NCBI GenBank assembly: GCA_016927475.1
Contig: JAFGMO010000028.1
Span: 1-64,000 of the forward strand
DNA length: 64,000 nucleotides
Origin: Candidatus Aminicenantota bacterium
GTDB taxonomy: Bacteria > Acidobacteriota > Aminicenantia > Aminicenantales > Aminicenantaceae
Direction: 5' to 3'
In this document: positions 53,064 through 61,998 of the stretch, in pieces
Position numbering within the stretch: position 1 is the stretch's first letter
Layout of the letters: the number at the start of each line of letters is the position of its first letter
The notes under the pieces: model-generated
Database searches by the model: none
What the model was told of the DNA's origin: nothing
Seen by the model: only the letters and a program-made list of their open reading frames with translations
Translations under genes and position numbers: made by a program

Positions 53064-53337
53064 ACTCGATTATTCACGAGTCGAGGGGTTAGGCCGGGTC
53101 TCGTTTGCCGCAGATGCGAGGCGTCGGTGTACGAAGCTGTGCTTGTCACCGCGAGTACACCGCAACGAAGCATATGCGAAAAGATTCGGCTCGCCCGCAG
53201 GGTAAAAAATGCCGATATAAGTTTTAAATTTATCCATTTTCCGAGAGCAATATTTTTGTACATTAAATTGCTCACCCTTGTACAAACGACCTCAAAACAA
53301 GACAAAATTTCTGTTATCGTCATTTTTTATGAATAAT
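53064..53337 (-). repeat. Palindromic dispersed element, copy F (inside efflux operon)
   Basis: Begins right after the stop of the ATPase gene (TAG, then ATTATTCATAAAAAATG). The outer stem is 53316-53328 with 53204-53216 (12 of 13). The central stem is a perfect 8 bp: CGGTGTAC (53125-53132) and GTACACCG (53155-53162). A GACCCGGCCTAACCCC insert precedes the right end GACTCGTGAATAA. It fills the 307-base gap between the ATPase and tolC genes, so it lies within, not at the end of, the presumed operon. Confidence 0.82.
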
Positions 53338-54000
53338 CTAATCTTGTATCCATCCATCCAATAGATTGATAATACGTCTGCCATAAGCGGCGTTTTTTTC
53401 CGAGTGGGTCACCTGGACAATGGTTGTCCCTTTTTCATTGAGTTCTTTGAACAAATCCATGATGACCTTACCTTCTTTAGAATTCAGGTTTCCCGTTGGT
53501 TCATCGGCCAGAATGAGTTTGGGTTTGGTGATGATGGCCCTGGCGATAGCCACCCTCTGCTGTTGGCCTCCGGATAACTGATTGGGGAAAAGGTCTTTTT
53601 TGGCCACGATATTGAATTGATCCAGCGTGTCGCAAACCAGGCTTTTGCGTTCAGAACCCTTGACCTTTTTGTAAAGAAGAGGGGTTTCCAGATTTTCATA
53701 GACTGTCAGGTCATCGATGAGATGGTAACTCTGAAAAACAAATCCGATGTGGTATTTATGAATCTCGGAACGCTTTCGCTCATTCAACCGGTGGATTTCC
53801 GTATCATAAAAATAATATTTTCCGCTTGAAGGGACATCGAGCATCCCCATGATATGAAGGAGTGTGGATTTTCCCGCTCCGGAAGGCCCCATGATCGTAA
53901 GAAACTCCCCTTCTTTGATCTCCAGATTAATATCCCGCAGTACAAAAGTTTTGATATAACCCGTGGAATAAAATTTCGTGATGTTTTCAAGTCTAATCAT
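53338..54000 (-). CDS. ABC transporter ATP-binding protein (MacB/LolD-type), second of operon
   Basis: 220 residues from ATG 54000, which follows GAGGAGAG. A frame to 54045 adds 15 residues. Walker A GPSGAGKSTLL, Q-loop FQSYHLIDDLT, signature [14 protein letters not shown], Walker B LILADEPT and switch His VTHSEKN are intact, so it should hydrolyse ATP. The family drives FtsX-type permeases such as MacB, LolCDE and FtsX. It lies downstream of the FtsX permease and is one of two similar ATPases flanking that permease in this operon. It shows about the usual length and no fusion. Confidence 0.9.
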   Translation of the reverse strand: MIRLENITKFYSTGYIKTFVLRDINLEIKEGEFLTIMGPSGAGKSTLLHIMGMLDVPSSGKYYFYDTEIHRLNERKRSEIHKYHIGFVFQSYHLIDDLTVYENLETPLLYKKVKGSERKSLVCDTLDQFNIVAKKDLFPNQLSGGQQQRVAIARAIITKPKLILADEPTGNLNSKEGKVIMDLFKELNEKGTTIVQVTHSEKNAAYGRRIINLLDGWIQD

Positions 54001-54090
54001 ATATTCTCTCCTCATGGAATTGGCCGAAATGTTTTCCGTTTTCATAATCTTGAAAACTTCGGTTGAGATTATGATATAACAGAATATGAA

Positions 54091-56502
54091 TCATTCATAC
54101 CTCAAAGCTTTGAGTGGATTGGTGCGGGCGGATTTCACAGCCTGCATGCCCACAATGAGTCCGCTTCCCGTAAAAGCCAACAAAGCTGCAGCCACAAAAG
54201 AGAACAAACCAATGTCTACACGGTAAGAAAAATTTTGCAGCCACCTGTTCATAAAAAAATAAGCCGCCGGCCAGGCAAACAGATTGGCCCACAGAACCCA
54301 TTTCAAAAAACTGCGTCCAAACAAATATAAAATCGATGAATAAGACGCACCCAAAACCTTGCGTACGCCGATTTCCTTAGTCCGCTGAAGGGCACTGAAA
54401 GAAACCAATCCAAAAAGCCCCAGACAGGCGACAAAAACAGAAAGTCCTGAAGAATAAGCTATCACTCTGCCCAATTTTTCTTCCTGTTGGTACATACCGT
54501 TCAGATTTTCTTCAAAGAAAAAAAACTCAAATGGCATTTCCGGACAAATACGAGCCCAGGTTTCTTGAAGGAAATCTAGGGTATGACCTGGATAACCGGG
54601 CATTATTCTGACAGCGATATATCTCAGCCGCTCGTTGGAAAGTTTCATGGCTACGGGTTCGATTTTCGTATGAAGAGACTGCATATGAAAATCTTTGATG
54701 ACACCGACAACACGACCTGGAACATAGGAAGCTTTTTGAAGTCCTTCATTGGAAAACTGTATTCTTTTTCCTACTGAGGAATGCCAGCCAAAAGCTTTAG
54801 CCGCACTTTCGTTGATAAGATAATGGCCATGAGTTCCTCCTTCAAAATTTTGGGAAAAACTCCGGCCCTCAACCAATTCCATGCCGTACGTTTTCAAAAA
54901 ACCGACGTCAACATTGTTCCATAGAACCTGTGTTTTTTCCCCAGCCGGTTCTCCTTGCCATTCAATCCGGTGTTTAGCCTTCATCTCTGAAGGAAGATGT
55001 TCCGAAGCAGAGACACTGATCACCTGAGGGGCTGAACCGAATGCCTGTTTCAAGGCGGGATACTTTTTTTGTGACTCATAATCCTTCATGGGAACAATAA
55101 CAATATTCCGTTTGGAAAAGCCGAGATCTTCTTTTTGGACAAAAGACATCTGCCTGAACACAATAATAGTAGCTATAATCAGAATGATGGATACCGTGCT
55201 TTGAATCAGAACAAGAAGATTTCTAAAACAGGAACGAGAAGCTCCATTTCCTCCAGTTGTTTTTTTAAAAATGTCAACGGGATTCTTCGCTGATATCAAA
55301 AAGGCCGGATACAAACCTGATGCGAGTCCAACCAGGAGTACCGCTCCCAGCAAGCCGGCCGTGAAGGAAAGGTTTGTTCCTATTGGAAACACCAGTTTCT
55401 GCCCCACAATCTTGGAAAATACAGGCAGGAAAATTTCTCCCAAAACCAGGGCCAAAGGCAAAGCAATAAAAGCCTGTAAAATGGATTCTCCCAAAAGCTG
55501 AATAACGAGATGGCGCTTTCCGGCTCCGACAACTTTGCGCATGCCGATTTCCTTGGTCCGGTCGGCGGAGCGGGCTGTTGCCAGATTGACATAATTGATG
55601 CAGGCAATAACAAGAACAAGCAGTCCCAGGATGGAAAAAAAGGTGATATTCCGGGTGTCGCTGTTGGGCTCGATCTCATTGGAAAGATGAGATTTCAGGT
55701 GAATGGAAGTCAATGGCTGGAGAAAAAGGGTAATTTCTCCCTTTGTGCTGCCTGAATATTTTTCCAAGAAAAGGGGCAATTTTTCTTCCAATCCAGCTGC
55801 GGCTTTTTTTTCCGAAAGAAGGATATAGGTATAAAAGTTATGGGAAGCCCAATCGTTCATATAATTTTCCCAGTATAATTCTCCTGTAGCCGTAATCGAA
55901 GCAAGAAAATCGAAGTGAAAATGGGAAAATTCCGGAATATCCTTGATGACGCATTGAACCTCAAAGGCGACCGTGTTGATCTGCTTTACCGTTACCGTTT
56001 GACCTAAGGGATTTTTTTCACCGAAATATTTATCCGCGGCGGACTCGGTGAGAATAAGTCCCCGTGGGGATTCGAGGGCTGCCCGGGGATCACCTTGAAG
56101 GGCTATCAAACTGAAAATGTCCACGAAAGAAGGATCGGCCAAAAAAAACCGTTTTTCATAAAAATGCTTCTTCGAACTGGAAATAAGAGCGGTTTCCCTC
56201 CATGAATAGCTCGTCACACGGGCCGCGGTAATCACCTCGGGGAATTCCCGCTCCAAGTCCTTGCTGAAAGAAGGTACAACGGCCGATTCAAAGGTCCTTT
56301 CCCCCCTCTCAAATTTTGATGCGATCCTGTAGATATTTTCGGCGTTTTTATGGTATCTGTCATATTGAAGCTCAAACCTGACATAAAGAAACATGAGGAT
56401 ACAAAAAGCCATGCCCACCGTCAGGCCTAATATATTCAACAGGGAATGCCCTTTTTGCTTTTGAATCGTTCTCCAGGACATCTTCAAATAATTTTTTAGC
56501 AT
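54091..56502 (-). CDS. MacB-type FtsX-domain permease of export operon
   Basis: 803 residues with two FtsX modules, ending NPLKALRYE. First helix SLLNILGLTVGMAFCILMFLYV, MacB periplasmic core about 45-285, helices around 290-440 (FFSILGLLVLVIACINYVNL, FTAGLLGAVLLVGLASGLYPAF), second periplasmic part, final helices (LSVFVACLGLFGLVSF, FAWPAAYFFMN). The motifs EIGMRKVVGAG and EIGVRKVLGAS mark the two modules. It is similar in architecture to the orphan permease at 19.9-22.3 kb. It lies between two ATPase genes and downstream of the adaptor gene, giving a tripartite MacAB-TolC-like pump. Confidence 0.88.
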   Translation of the reverse strand: MLKNYLKMSWRTIQKQKGHSLLNILGLTVGMAFCILMFLYVRFELQYDRYHKNAENIYRIASKFERGERTFESAVVPSFSKDLEREFPEVITAARVTSYSWRETALISSSKKHFYEKRFFLADPSFVDIFSLIALQGDPRAALESPRGLILTESAADKYFGEKNPLGQTVTVKQINTVAFEVQCVIKDIPEFSHFHFDFLASITATGELYWENYMNDWASHNFYTYILLSEKKAAAGLEEKLPLFLEKYSGSTKGEITLFLQPLTSIHLKSHLSNEIEPNSDTRNITFFSILGLLVLVIACINYVNLATARSADRTKEIGMRKVVGAGKRHLVIQLLGESILQAFIALPLALVLGEIFLPVFSKIVGQKLVFPIGTNLSFTAGLLGAVLLVGLASGLYPAFLISAKNPVDIFKKTTGGNGASRSCFRNLLVLIQSTVSIILIIATIIVFRQMSFVQKEDLGFSKRNIVIVPMKDYESQKKYPALKQAFGSAPQVISVSASEHLPSEMKAKHRIEWQGEPAGEKTQVLWNNVDVGFLKTYGMELVEGRSFSQNFEGGTHGHYLINESAAKAFGWHSSVGKRIQFSNEGLQKASYVPGRVVGVIKDFHMQSLHTKIEPVAMKLSNERLRYIAVRIMPGYPGHTLDFLQETWARICPEMPFEFFFFEENLNGMYQQEEKLGRVIAYSSGLSVFVACLGLFGLVSFSALQRTKEIGVRKVLGASYSSILYLFGRSFLKWVLWANLFAWPAAYFFMNRWLQNFSYRVDIGLFSFVAAALLAFTGSGLIVGMQAVKSARTNPLKALRYE

Positions 56503-56600
56503 TTTATTCGAGACCGTCGGATTTTTGCTTTTCCACGAAATCTTGACAAAGGGGTCCCTCCTTTTTTTCCCTTGAATAGAAAAGAGAATGAAGTTCCCGA

Positions 56601-57290
56601 TTACAGCCTGAATTCCTCCCTGATATTTTCAGAAACGATATGGCCGTCAAAAAGATGGATGATCCTCTGGCTGTACTCGGCGTATGCCGGGGAGTGTGTT
56701 ACCATGACGATTGTTGTACCATTTTCATGAAGCTCAGACATAAGCTTCATCACTTCTTCTCCATGGGAAGAATCCAGATTACCGGTCGGCTCATCGGCTA
56801 GGATGAGCTTCGGTCTGGCGACAACAGCCCTCGCAACAGCCACTCTCTGCTGTTGTCCTCCGGAAAGCTGCTGGGGAAAATGGTTCTTTCGCGGCATGAT
56901 GTGCATATTTTCCAAAACCTCGCTAACGCGTCTTTTTCTTTCTGAAGAAGAATAACCAAGATAAAGCAGAGGAAGTTCGATGTTCTCATATACCGTCAGC
57001 TCGTCGATCAGATTGAAGCTCTGGAAAACGAAACCGATGTTTGATTTCCGCAACTGAGCCCGCTGCCTTTCGGAATATCTTGAAACTTCTTCTTCGAAAA
57101 AGAAATATTCGCCTTCGGTCGGCTTGTCTAGCATTCCAAGGATATTCAACAGCGTTGATTTTCCACAGCCGGAAGGTCCCATGACGGAAACATATTCACC
57201 TTCTTTAACATCAAGGTTGATACTGTCAAGAGCTGTGGTTTCAACCTCTTCCGTTCTGTACAACTTTTTAAGTCCTTGTGTACGAATCAT
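56601..57290 (-). CDS. ABC transporter ATP-binding protein (MacB/LolD-type), first of operon
   Basis: 229 residues. AAAGGAGGAC precedes ATG 57290. Walker [13 protein letters not shown]-loop [11 protein letters not shown], signature [14 protein letters not shown], Walker [14 protein letters not shown] and the His-loop VTHSPAY are all present. It lies between the adaptor gene (58610-57354) and the permease (56502). It resembles the second ATPase at 53338-54000, and both are full-length and active-looking, so the two may form a heterodimer. Confidence 0.92.
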   Translation of the reverse strand: MIRTQGLKKLYRTEEVETTALDSINLDVKEGEYVSVMGPSGCGKSTLLNILGMLDKPTEGEYFFFEEEVSRYSERQRAQLRKSNIGFVFQSFNLIDELTVYENIELPLLYLGYSSSERKRRVSEVLENMHIMPRKNHFPQQLSGGQQQRVAVARAVVARPKLILADEPTGNLDSSHGEEVMKLMSELHENGTTIVMVTHSPAYAEYSQRIIHLFDGHIVSENIREEFRL

Positions 57291-57353
57291 TTTTGTCCTC
57301 CTTTGATTTTTTTCAAATCGTTGTTTTTTTTATCACAGAACATGATATGTTCT

Positions 57354-58610
57354 TTATTTAAGGATCAGTTGATCCATATCTCCAAAACTTTCATAAGACG
57401 AGGTGATGACTTTTTCTCCCGGTTCCAGACCCGACTCAACTTCAAAAACCTGTGGATTTTGACGTCTTATTTTGATACTTCTCTTTATGGCAAATCCTCC
57501 GGATTCATCCACAACATAAACCCAGTTTCCGCCCGTAGTCTGGTAAAATCCTCCCCTGGGCAGAAGGATAGCTTCGGAGACATCTCCCAATTCCAAACGA
57601 ATATGAAGAGTCAATCCCCTTCTGATGCCTTCAGGCTCCTTGCCGGTAAAGGTCAGGTCAATTTCAAATCTTTGATCGCGAACCTCCGGATAAATCTTTT
57701 TGACAACCATATGATGCGTTTCCCCGGCAAAAGGAAATGTTGCCTGACGGCCTACCTCAATCCTGGGAAGGTAGAGATCGTCGATCTGGGATTTCACCTT
57801 AAACCCTGTCAACACGTCGATTTGACCAATCTGGTCACCCGGATTTTTGGTTTGCCCGATTTCGGCATCCAGTGAGGTCAGGTGCCCCGATACCTTGGCC
57901 CTGATGGTCAGGTTTTCCAGTTTTTGCCTGGCGATCGCCAGGTTTCTCTGCATCCTCTCAAGGGATTCTTCCAGGGATATTACTTGGGCTTTTCGAAAAG
58001 CCATTTCTATTTTCTGGCTCTCCGCCACCAGTTCTTTCCGGTGGACCAGGTATTCATACTGGTCTTTGGCAAGTTCATATTCATGCTGCGAGATGAGGTC
58101 GTCCTTGATCAATTCCTGGTACCGTTCATAGGTTCTTTTCTGCTGCTGAAGCTGGTTCTCGATGTTGGCCATCTCCTGGCTCAATGTGAGCTGGTACTGT
58201 TCCATGGAGAGTCGGGTGTTTCGCAGGTTGTTGCTCTGCTGAAAAAGTTCCGCTTCCCTCCACATGATGGTCAAGTGAAGGTTTGAATTGTCGAGTTTGA
58301 GGATGGGATCTCCTATTTTAACCATTGTCCCGGCTTCCATGTATATCTCATCTACCCTTCCGCCTTCCTCGGCTGTCAGAAAATATTGTTCCCTGGGAAC
58401 AACTTCACCCTGAATGGGGATAAATTCCTGAAAGGGCCCCCTAGTTACCGTGGAAATCGTCAACCTCTCCTTTTGAACGTTTAAGGTCGATTTATTCAAT
58501 TTGAATAAGAAGAGATAAAGAACCACCGCAACAAAGATTACAATACTGGCCAGCCCTGCGATTTTACGCGGAGGCCATTTCTTCTTTTTTATCTGCCGAT
58601 CCATGCCCAT
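57354..58610 (-). CDS. HlyD/MacA-type periplasmic adaptor subunit
   Basis: 418 residues. One N-terminal membrane helix at about 15-35 (IAGLASIVIFVAVVLYLFLF), then a lipoyl-like half motif, a long coiled coil (about 115-240, EYELAKDQYEYLVHRKELV, AQVISLEESLERMQRNLAIARQKLENL), a second lipoyl half (IRAKVSGHLTSLDAEIGQTKNPGD) and beta-barrel and membrane-proximal domains. It links the inner-membrane permease to the TolC channel. First gene of the pump operon. AAGGAG lies about 11 bases before ATG 58610. A sigma-54-type promoter lies 58-73 bases upstream. Confidence 0.9.
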   Translation of the reverse strand: MGMDRQIKKKKWPPRKIAGLASIVIFVAVVLYLFLFKLNKSTLNVQKERLTISTVTRGPFQEFIPIQGEVVPREQYFLTAEEGGRVDEIYMEAGTMVKIGDPILKLDNSNLHLTIMWREAELFQQSNNLRNTRLSMEQYQLTLSQEMANIENQLQQQKRTYERYQELIKDDLISQHEYELAKDQYEYLVHRKELVAESQKIEMAFRKAQVISLEESLERMQRNLAIARQKLENLTIRAKVSGHLTSLDAEIGQTKNPGDQIGQIDVLTGFKVKSQIDDLYLPRIEVGRQATFPFAGETHHMVVKKIYPEVRDQRFEIDLTFTGKEPEGIRRGLTLHIRLELGDVSEAILLPRGGFYQTTGGNWVYVVDESGGFAIKRSIKIRRQNPQVFEVESGLEPGEKVITSSYESFGDMDQLILK

Positions 58611-58754
58611 TTATTTCAAGTCTCCTTTCATCCTTTTTCGTGCTTCTCTTCGTGAGGTTTTTATATCTGCAATAATCATGCCATGAAAGTCAACGAATCG
58701 GTTCAAACCGGATTTTCCGGCCTTACGAACCGTTTTCTTTTTGATCCTTACCAT
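58611..58754 (-). CDS. Possible 47-residue basic protein directly upstream of adaptor gene
   Basis: An open frame on the minus strand from ATG 58754 (or 58757) to TAA at 58611, which directly touches the adaptor ATG. AGGGTGA lies just before the ATGs. The product is Lys/Arg-rich (RIKKKTVRKAGKSG, TSRREARKRMKGD) with a short hydrophobic middle (FVDFHGMIIADI). I recognise no family. The sigma-54-like promoter lies inside this frame, so gene and promoter would compete. Either the frame is chance or the small gene uses another, more distant promoter. Confidence 0.35.
   Translation of the reverse strand: MVRIKKKTVRKAGKSGLNRFVDFHGMIIADIKTSRREARKRMKGDLK
58668..58683 (-). promoter_or_regulatory. Sigma-54-type promoter of export operon
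   Basis: Minus strand TGGCATGATTATTGCA matches the -24/-12 consensus TGGCACG-N4-TTGCW with only a C to T change, and has the exact GG-to-GC spacing. It points at the adaptor gene 58 bases downstream. The NtrC-type regulator that would activate it is divergent and adjacent. Confidence 0.72.
58699..58732. promoter_or_regulatory. Nested dyad upstream of sigma-54 promoter, candidate activator site
   Basis: CGGTTC (58699-58704) and GAACCG (58727-58732) enclose CCGG-N5-CCGG. A second, weaker dyad TGTCCG-N4-CGAACA lies at 58884-58899, and GAACAGTTGTTC overlaps it. NtrC-type proteins bind such dyads upstream of sigma-54 promoters. Distances are compatible, but which dyad is used is not shown by sequence. 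Confidence 0.35.
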
Positions 58755-59120
58755 CATTCACCCTGAATATACATAATTTATTTTTAAAGAATCTCTATTT
58801 TTATCGTTTTAGCCCCAAAAACCGTTTGTTTTTTACTCCCTCTCATATTCTTGCGGAAGAGTGTACGCTGGCAAAACATAAAGTGTCCGTTATCGAACAG
58901 TTGTTCTATCAGAAAACATACTTTCTCACAAAACAAACTTTTTTTTCTTTTAAATTGCATATTTAATAAGACGAAAAAAACCGTTAAAAAGTTGATATTC
59001 CGGAAGAAATTCGACATATTCTTTTCCTGAATTTAAGCTGCTTTTAAAAATTTTTCTTATCCATCCTTTCCCTCCAGGGTTTGAATAACTCTCCGGAATT
59101 TTATACAGAAGATACCGGCA

Positions 59121-59136
59121 AGGCACATATTTTGCA
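59121..59136 (+). promoter_or_regulatory. Sigma-54-type promoter of regulator-kinase operon
   Basis: AGGCACATATTTTGCA has GGCAC and TTGCA at the exact -24/-12 spacing. Only position 1 (A for T) and position 7 (A for G) differ from consensus. It points at the regulator gene 147 bases downstream and is divergent from the pump promoter. It suggests autoregulation. The gap 58611-59282 thus holds two facing-away promoters and candidate activator sites. Confidence 0.62.
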
Positions 59137-59282
59137 TAAGACAATAAGGTGTTGAATCCAAGAAAGTCTTAGAAGTTAATTTTTGATATAATAAGTAATG
59201 CGGGTAATCAAACCTTATTCGGGCTTCTTCTTTGTGCCTTGTCTCTACAGGTGAGGATAACCGCAGAAAGGGAGAATGGTCT

Positions 59283-60659
59283 ATGGATAAAACCTCAGAA
59301 AAAGTTTTGATCGTCGATGATGACGTTGACATTCTGAATGCAGCCAGGTTGTTTCTTAAACAATATGTTTCTCTCGTAACCACGGAAAACAATCCCAACA
59401 AAATTCCGGCACTTCTTAAAAATGAAAACTATGATGTTCTTCTTTTGGATATGAATTTCGCCAAAGGTGCGACTTCAGGTAAAGAAGGTTTTGAGTGGCT
59501 GGACCGCATTCACGAAATCGATCCCTCTCTTGTTGTCATTCTGATAACCGCGTATGGTGATGTTGAAATGGCGGTGCGTGCCATTAAGGAAGGCGCAATG
59601 GATTTTGTCCTGAAACCATGGCAGAATGAAAAACTCCTGGCCACCTTAACAGCCGCCCTCAGCCTGCGCCGGTCCAAAAAGGAAGCCGACAATCTTCGGC
59701 TTCGGCAAAAACAGCTTATCGCCGACCTCGACCAGCCCTTTCATGACTTTATCGGAAACAGCCCCGCTATGACCAAAGTTTACGATTCAACCCGGAAAGT
59801 CGCTCAAACGGAGGCTAATGTTCTTATTCTGGGGGAAAACGGCACCGGCAAAGAATTGGTGGCCCGAGAACTCCACAGGCAGTCCCCACGATCGGATGAA
59901 GTATTTATCAGTGTCGATATGGGAGCGTTGAGTGAATCTCTATTCGAAAGTGAACTTTTCGGTCATGTTAAAGGCGCTTTCACGGACGCAAAAGGGGATC
60001 GGGCGGGGCGGTTCGAAATCGCCTCCGGAGGCACCCTTTTCCTGGATGAGATCGGTAACCTCTCCCTTCCTCTTCAGGCCAAGCTTCTTTCCGTACTGGA
60101 AACCAGAAAAGTCACAAGGTTGGGGTCCAACAAATCCATTGATGTGGATGTCCGTTTGATCTGCGCTACAAATCTTCCTATCACGGAAATGGTCCTGGAG
60201 AACAAATTCCGTCAAGACCTTCTTTATCGAATAAACACGGTTGAAATACATATGCCTCCTCTGAGAGACAGGCCCGAGGACATCCCTCTTCTGGTTGATC
60301 ATTTCCTGAAAATATACTGCAAAAAATACAATAAACCGCAAAAAAAATGGAGTGCCGCAACCCTTAATAAACTTCAAAAATACCGATGGCCCGGAAATGT
60401 ACGGGAACTCCAGCATGCTATAGAGAGGGCCGTTATCATGAGTGACTCAAAGGTCCTCCAGCCGATGGATTTTTTCTTATCTGTTCAGGAAACCAAAGAA
60501 AATAATCTTATCTTCGAGGATTTCAACCTGGAAGAAGTGGAAAAAATCGTCATTCGCAAAGCGATCAGCAAACATGGAGGAAATATCAGCCACGCCGCCC
60601 GCGAGCTGGGTCTGTCACGGACATCTCTCTACCGCAGAATGGAGAAATATGGTCTTTAA
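59283..60659 (+). CDS. NtrC-family sigma-54-dependent response regulator
   Basis: 458 residues from ATG 59283, which has GGGAG eight bases before it. Receiver domain about 1-125 with phosphoacceptor Asp56 (LLLDMNFAKG) and acidic pocket VDDDVD. AAA+ domain about 155-385: Walker A GENGTGKE (184-191), Walker B GGTLFLDEIG, arginine fingers near RDRPEDIP. The sigma-54 contact loop reads GAFTDA (231-236) in place of the common GAFTGA. A Fis-type helix-turn-helix ends the protein (ISHAARELGLSRTSLYRRM). It overlaps the kinase gene by 11 bases and is divergent from the pump operon, which it probably activates. Confidence 0.92.
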   Translation: MDKTSEKVLIVDDDVDILNAARLFLKQYVSLVTTENNPNKIPALLKNENYDVLLLDMNFAKGATSGKEGFEWLDRIHEIDPSLVVILITAYGDVEMAVRAIKEGAMDFVLKPWQNEKLLATLTAALSLRRSKKEADNLRLRQKQLIADLDQPFHDFIGNSPAMTKVYDSTRKVAQTEANVLILGENGTGKELVARELHRQSPRSDEVFISVDMGALSESLFESELFGHVKGAFTDAKGDRAGRFEIASGGTLFLDEIGNLSLPLQAKLLSVLETRKVTRLGSNKSIDVDVRLICATNLPITEMVLENKFRQDLLYRINTVEIHMPPLRDRPEDIPLLVDHFLKIYCKKYNKPQKKWSAATLNKLQKYRWPGNVRELQHAIERAVIMSDSKVLQPMDFFLSVQETKENNLIFEDFNLEEVEKIVIRKAISKHGGNISHAARELGLSRTSLYRRMEKYGL

Positions 60660-61998
60660 AAAATTCAGGATCCAGTGCATTTTTCGCATTCTTTTCCTAA
60701 CGGCCACAATTTTTCTTTTTATTTTCCTCATCTTCCGGTCTTCACTCTATTCCGCTATTTTTATCCTTGGGTTGGCTATTATCTATCAGTGTTATTCATT
60801 AATTCATTATATTGAAAAAACCAACCGGGAGCTGAGCCGTTTTTTTGAATCCATCAAATACGAAGATTTTTCCCAAACCTTCAAGAATAAAAGCTTGGGC
60901 TCGTCTTTTTCAGCACTGGAGAACGCATTTAAAGATGTTCTCGACGTTTTCCGAAAAACACGCACGGAAAAAGAAGAACACTATCAATATCTGCAAACCA
61001 TCGTTCAGCATGTGGCTATCGGACTTATCGCTTTTTTCCCTGATGGAGAGGTTGAACTAATAAACACCGCCGCAAAACGTTTGCTTGATATATCTCAATT
61101 AAAAAACATCAAAAATCTGGAAGGTTTTTCCAAACCACTGGTAAAAACCCTGATGAATCTCAAACCAAAGGAAAATGCCCTGGTTAAAGTTGAAGACAAA
61201 TCCGAGGTTCTTCATCTGGCTTTATACGCCACAGAATTCAAGCTTCGCAGCAATACCTATAAGCTTGTTTCCCTCCAGAATATTCAGAGCGAATTGGAAG
61301 AAACGGAGATTGAAGCCTGGCAAAAGCTCATACGGGTTTTGACCCATGAAATTATGAATTCGATCACGCCGATATCATCTCTCGCTTCGACGATTTCCGG
61401 CTTGATCAAAACCAATATTTACACCCGCTCGAAAACACCGAATACAGAATTCCTGAATGATATCGAACAGGCCCTCCACACGATCAAAAAGCGCAGCCAA
61501 GGACTTCTTCACTTCGTAAACGCATACAGAAATCTAACAATAATCCCCAAACCCAATTTTCAGATGTTCCCTGTTCGGGAAATCTTCGGGCAGGTATGCT
61601 CCTTGATGAAAACACATATCGGCAGAAAAAACATCCGTCTTGAGACTTCTATAGAACCTGAAAACATGGAACTTATCGCCGACTCTGAACTCATCGAACA
61701 GGTTCTCATCAATCTTCTGTTGAATGCCCTTCAGGCCATCGATAAAAAGAAAGGAAGTGAGATTCGGCTTCAAGGACGTCTTTCCCCCCGGGGGAGGGTC
61801 CTCCTTCAGGTCTATGACAACGGCCCCGGTATCACCAAAGAAAACATGGAGAAAATTTTCATTCCCTTTTTTTCTACAAAAGAAGGAGGTTCCGGAATCG
61901 GCTTGAGCCTTTCCCGTCAGATCATGCGGCTCCACCGGGGAACCATATCCGTAATGAGCAAGCCAGGAAAAGAAACCGTCTTTACGCTCAGGTTTTAA
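60649..61998 (+). CDS. Membrane-bound sensor histidine kinase
   Basis: 449 residues from ATG 60649, which overlaps the regulator gene by 11 bases. A longer frame from 60442 is by-product. Two adjoining membrane helices (about 10-50, ILFLTATIFLFIFLIF, AIFILGLAIIYQCYSLI) leave almost no periplasmic loop, so it senses within or at the inner face of the membrane. A HAMP-like linker and a PAS domain (about 112-210, VAIGLIAFFPDGEVELIN) follow. His233 is in LTHEIMNSITP. The ATPase domain has NLLLNALQAI, DNGPGI and GGSGIGLSLS. It likely senses envelope stress or the pump substrate and phosphorylates the adjacent regulator. Confidence 0.9.
   Translation: MVFKKFRIQCIFRILFLTATIFLFIFLIFRSSLYSAIFILGLAIIYQCYSLIHYIEKTNRELSRFFESIKYEDFSQTFKNKSLGSSFSALENAFKDVLDVFRKTRTEKEEHYQYLQTIVQHVAIGLIAFFPDGEVELINTAAKRLLDISQLKNIKNLEGFSKPLVKTLMNLKPKENALVKVEDKSEVLHLALYATEFKLRSNTYKLVSLQNIQSELEETEIEAWQKLIRVLTHEIMNSITPISSLASTISGLIKTNIYTRSKTPNTEFLNDIEQALHTIKKRSQGLLHFVNAYRNLTIIPKPNFQMFPVREIFGQVCSLMKTHIGRKNIRLETSIEPENMELIADSELIEQVLINLLLNALQAIDKKKGSEIRLQGRLSPRGRVLLQVYDNGPGITKENMEKIFIPFFSTKEGGSGIGLSLSRQIMRLHRGTISVMSKPGKETVFTLRF

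Noticed and set aside
51190-53337. Integron attC sites because of RYYYAAC/GTTRRRY-like words in copies E and F
   Set aside because: Genes between copies are long, not cassette-like, lie in both directions, and no integrase gene is present. The words occur only in two copies.
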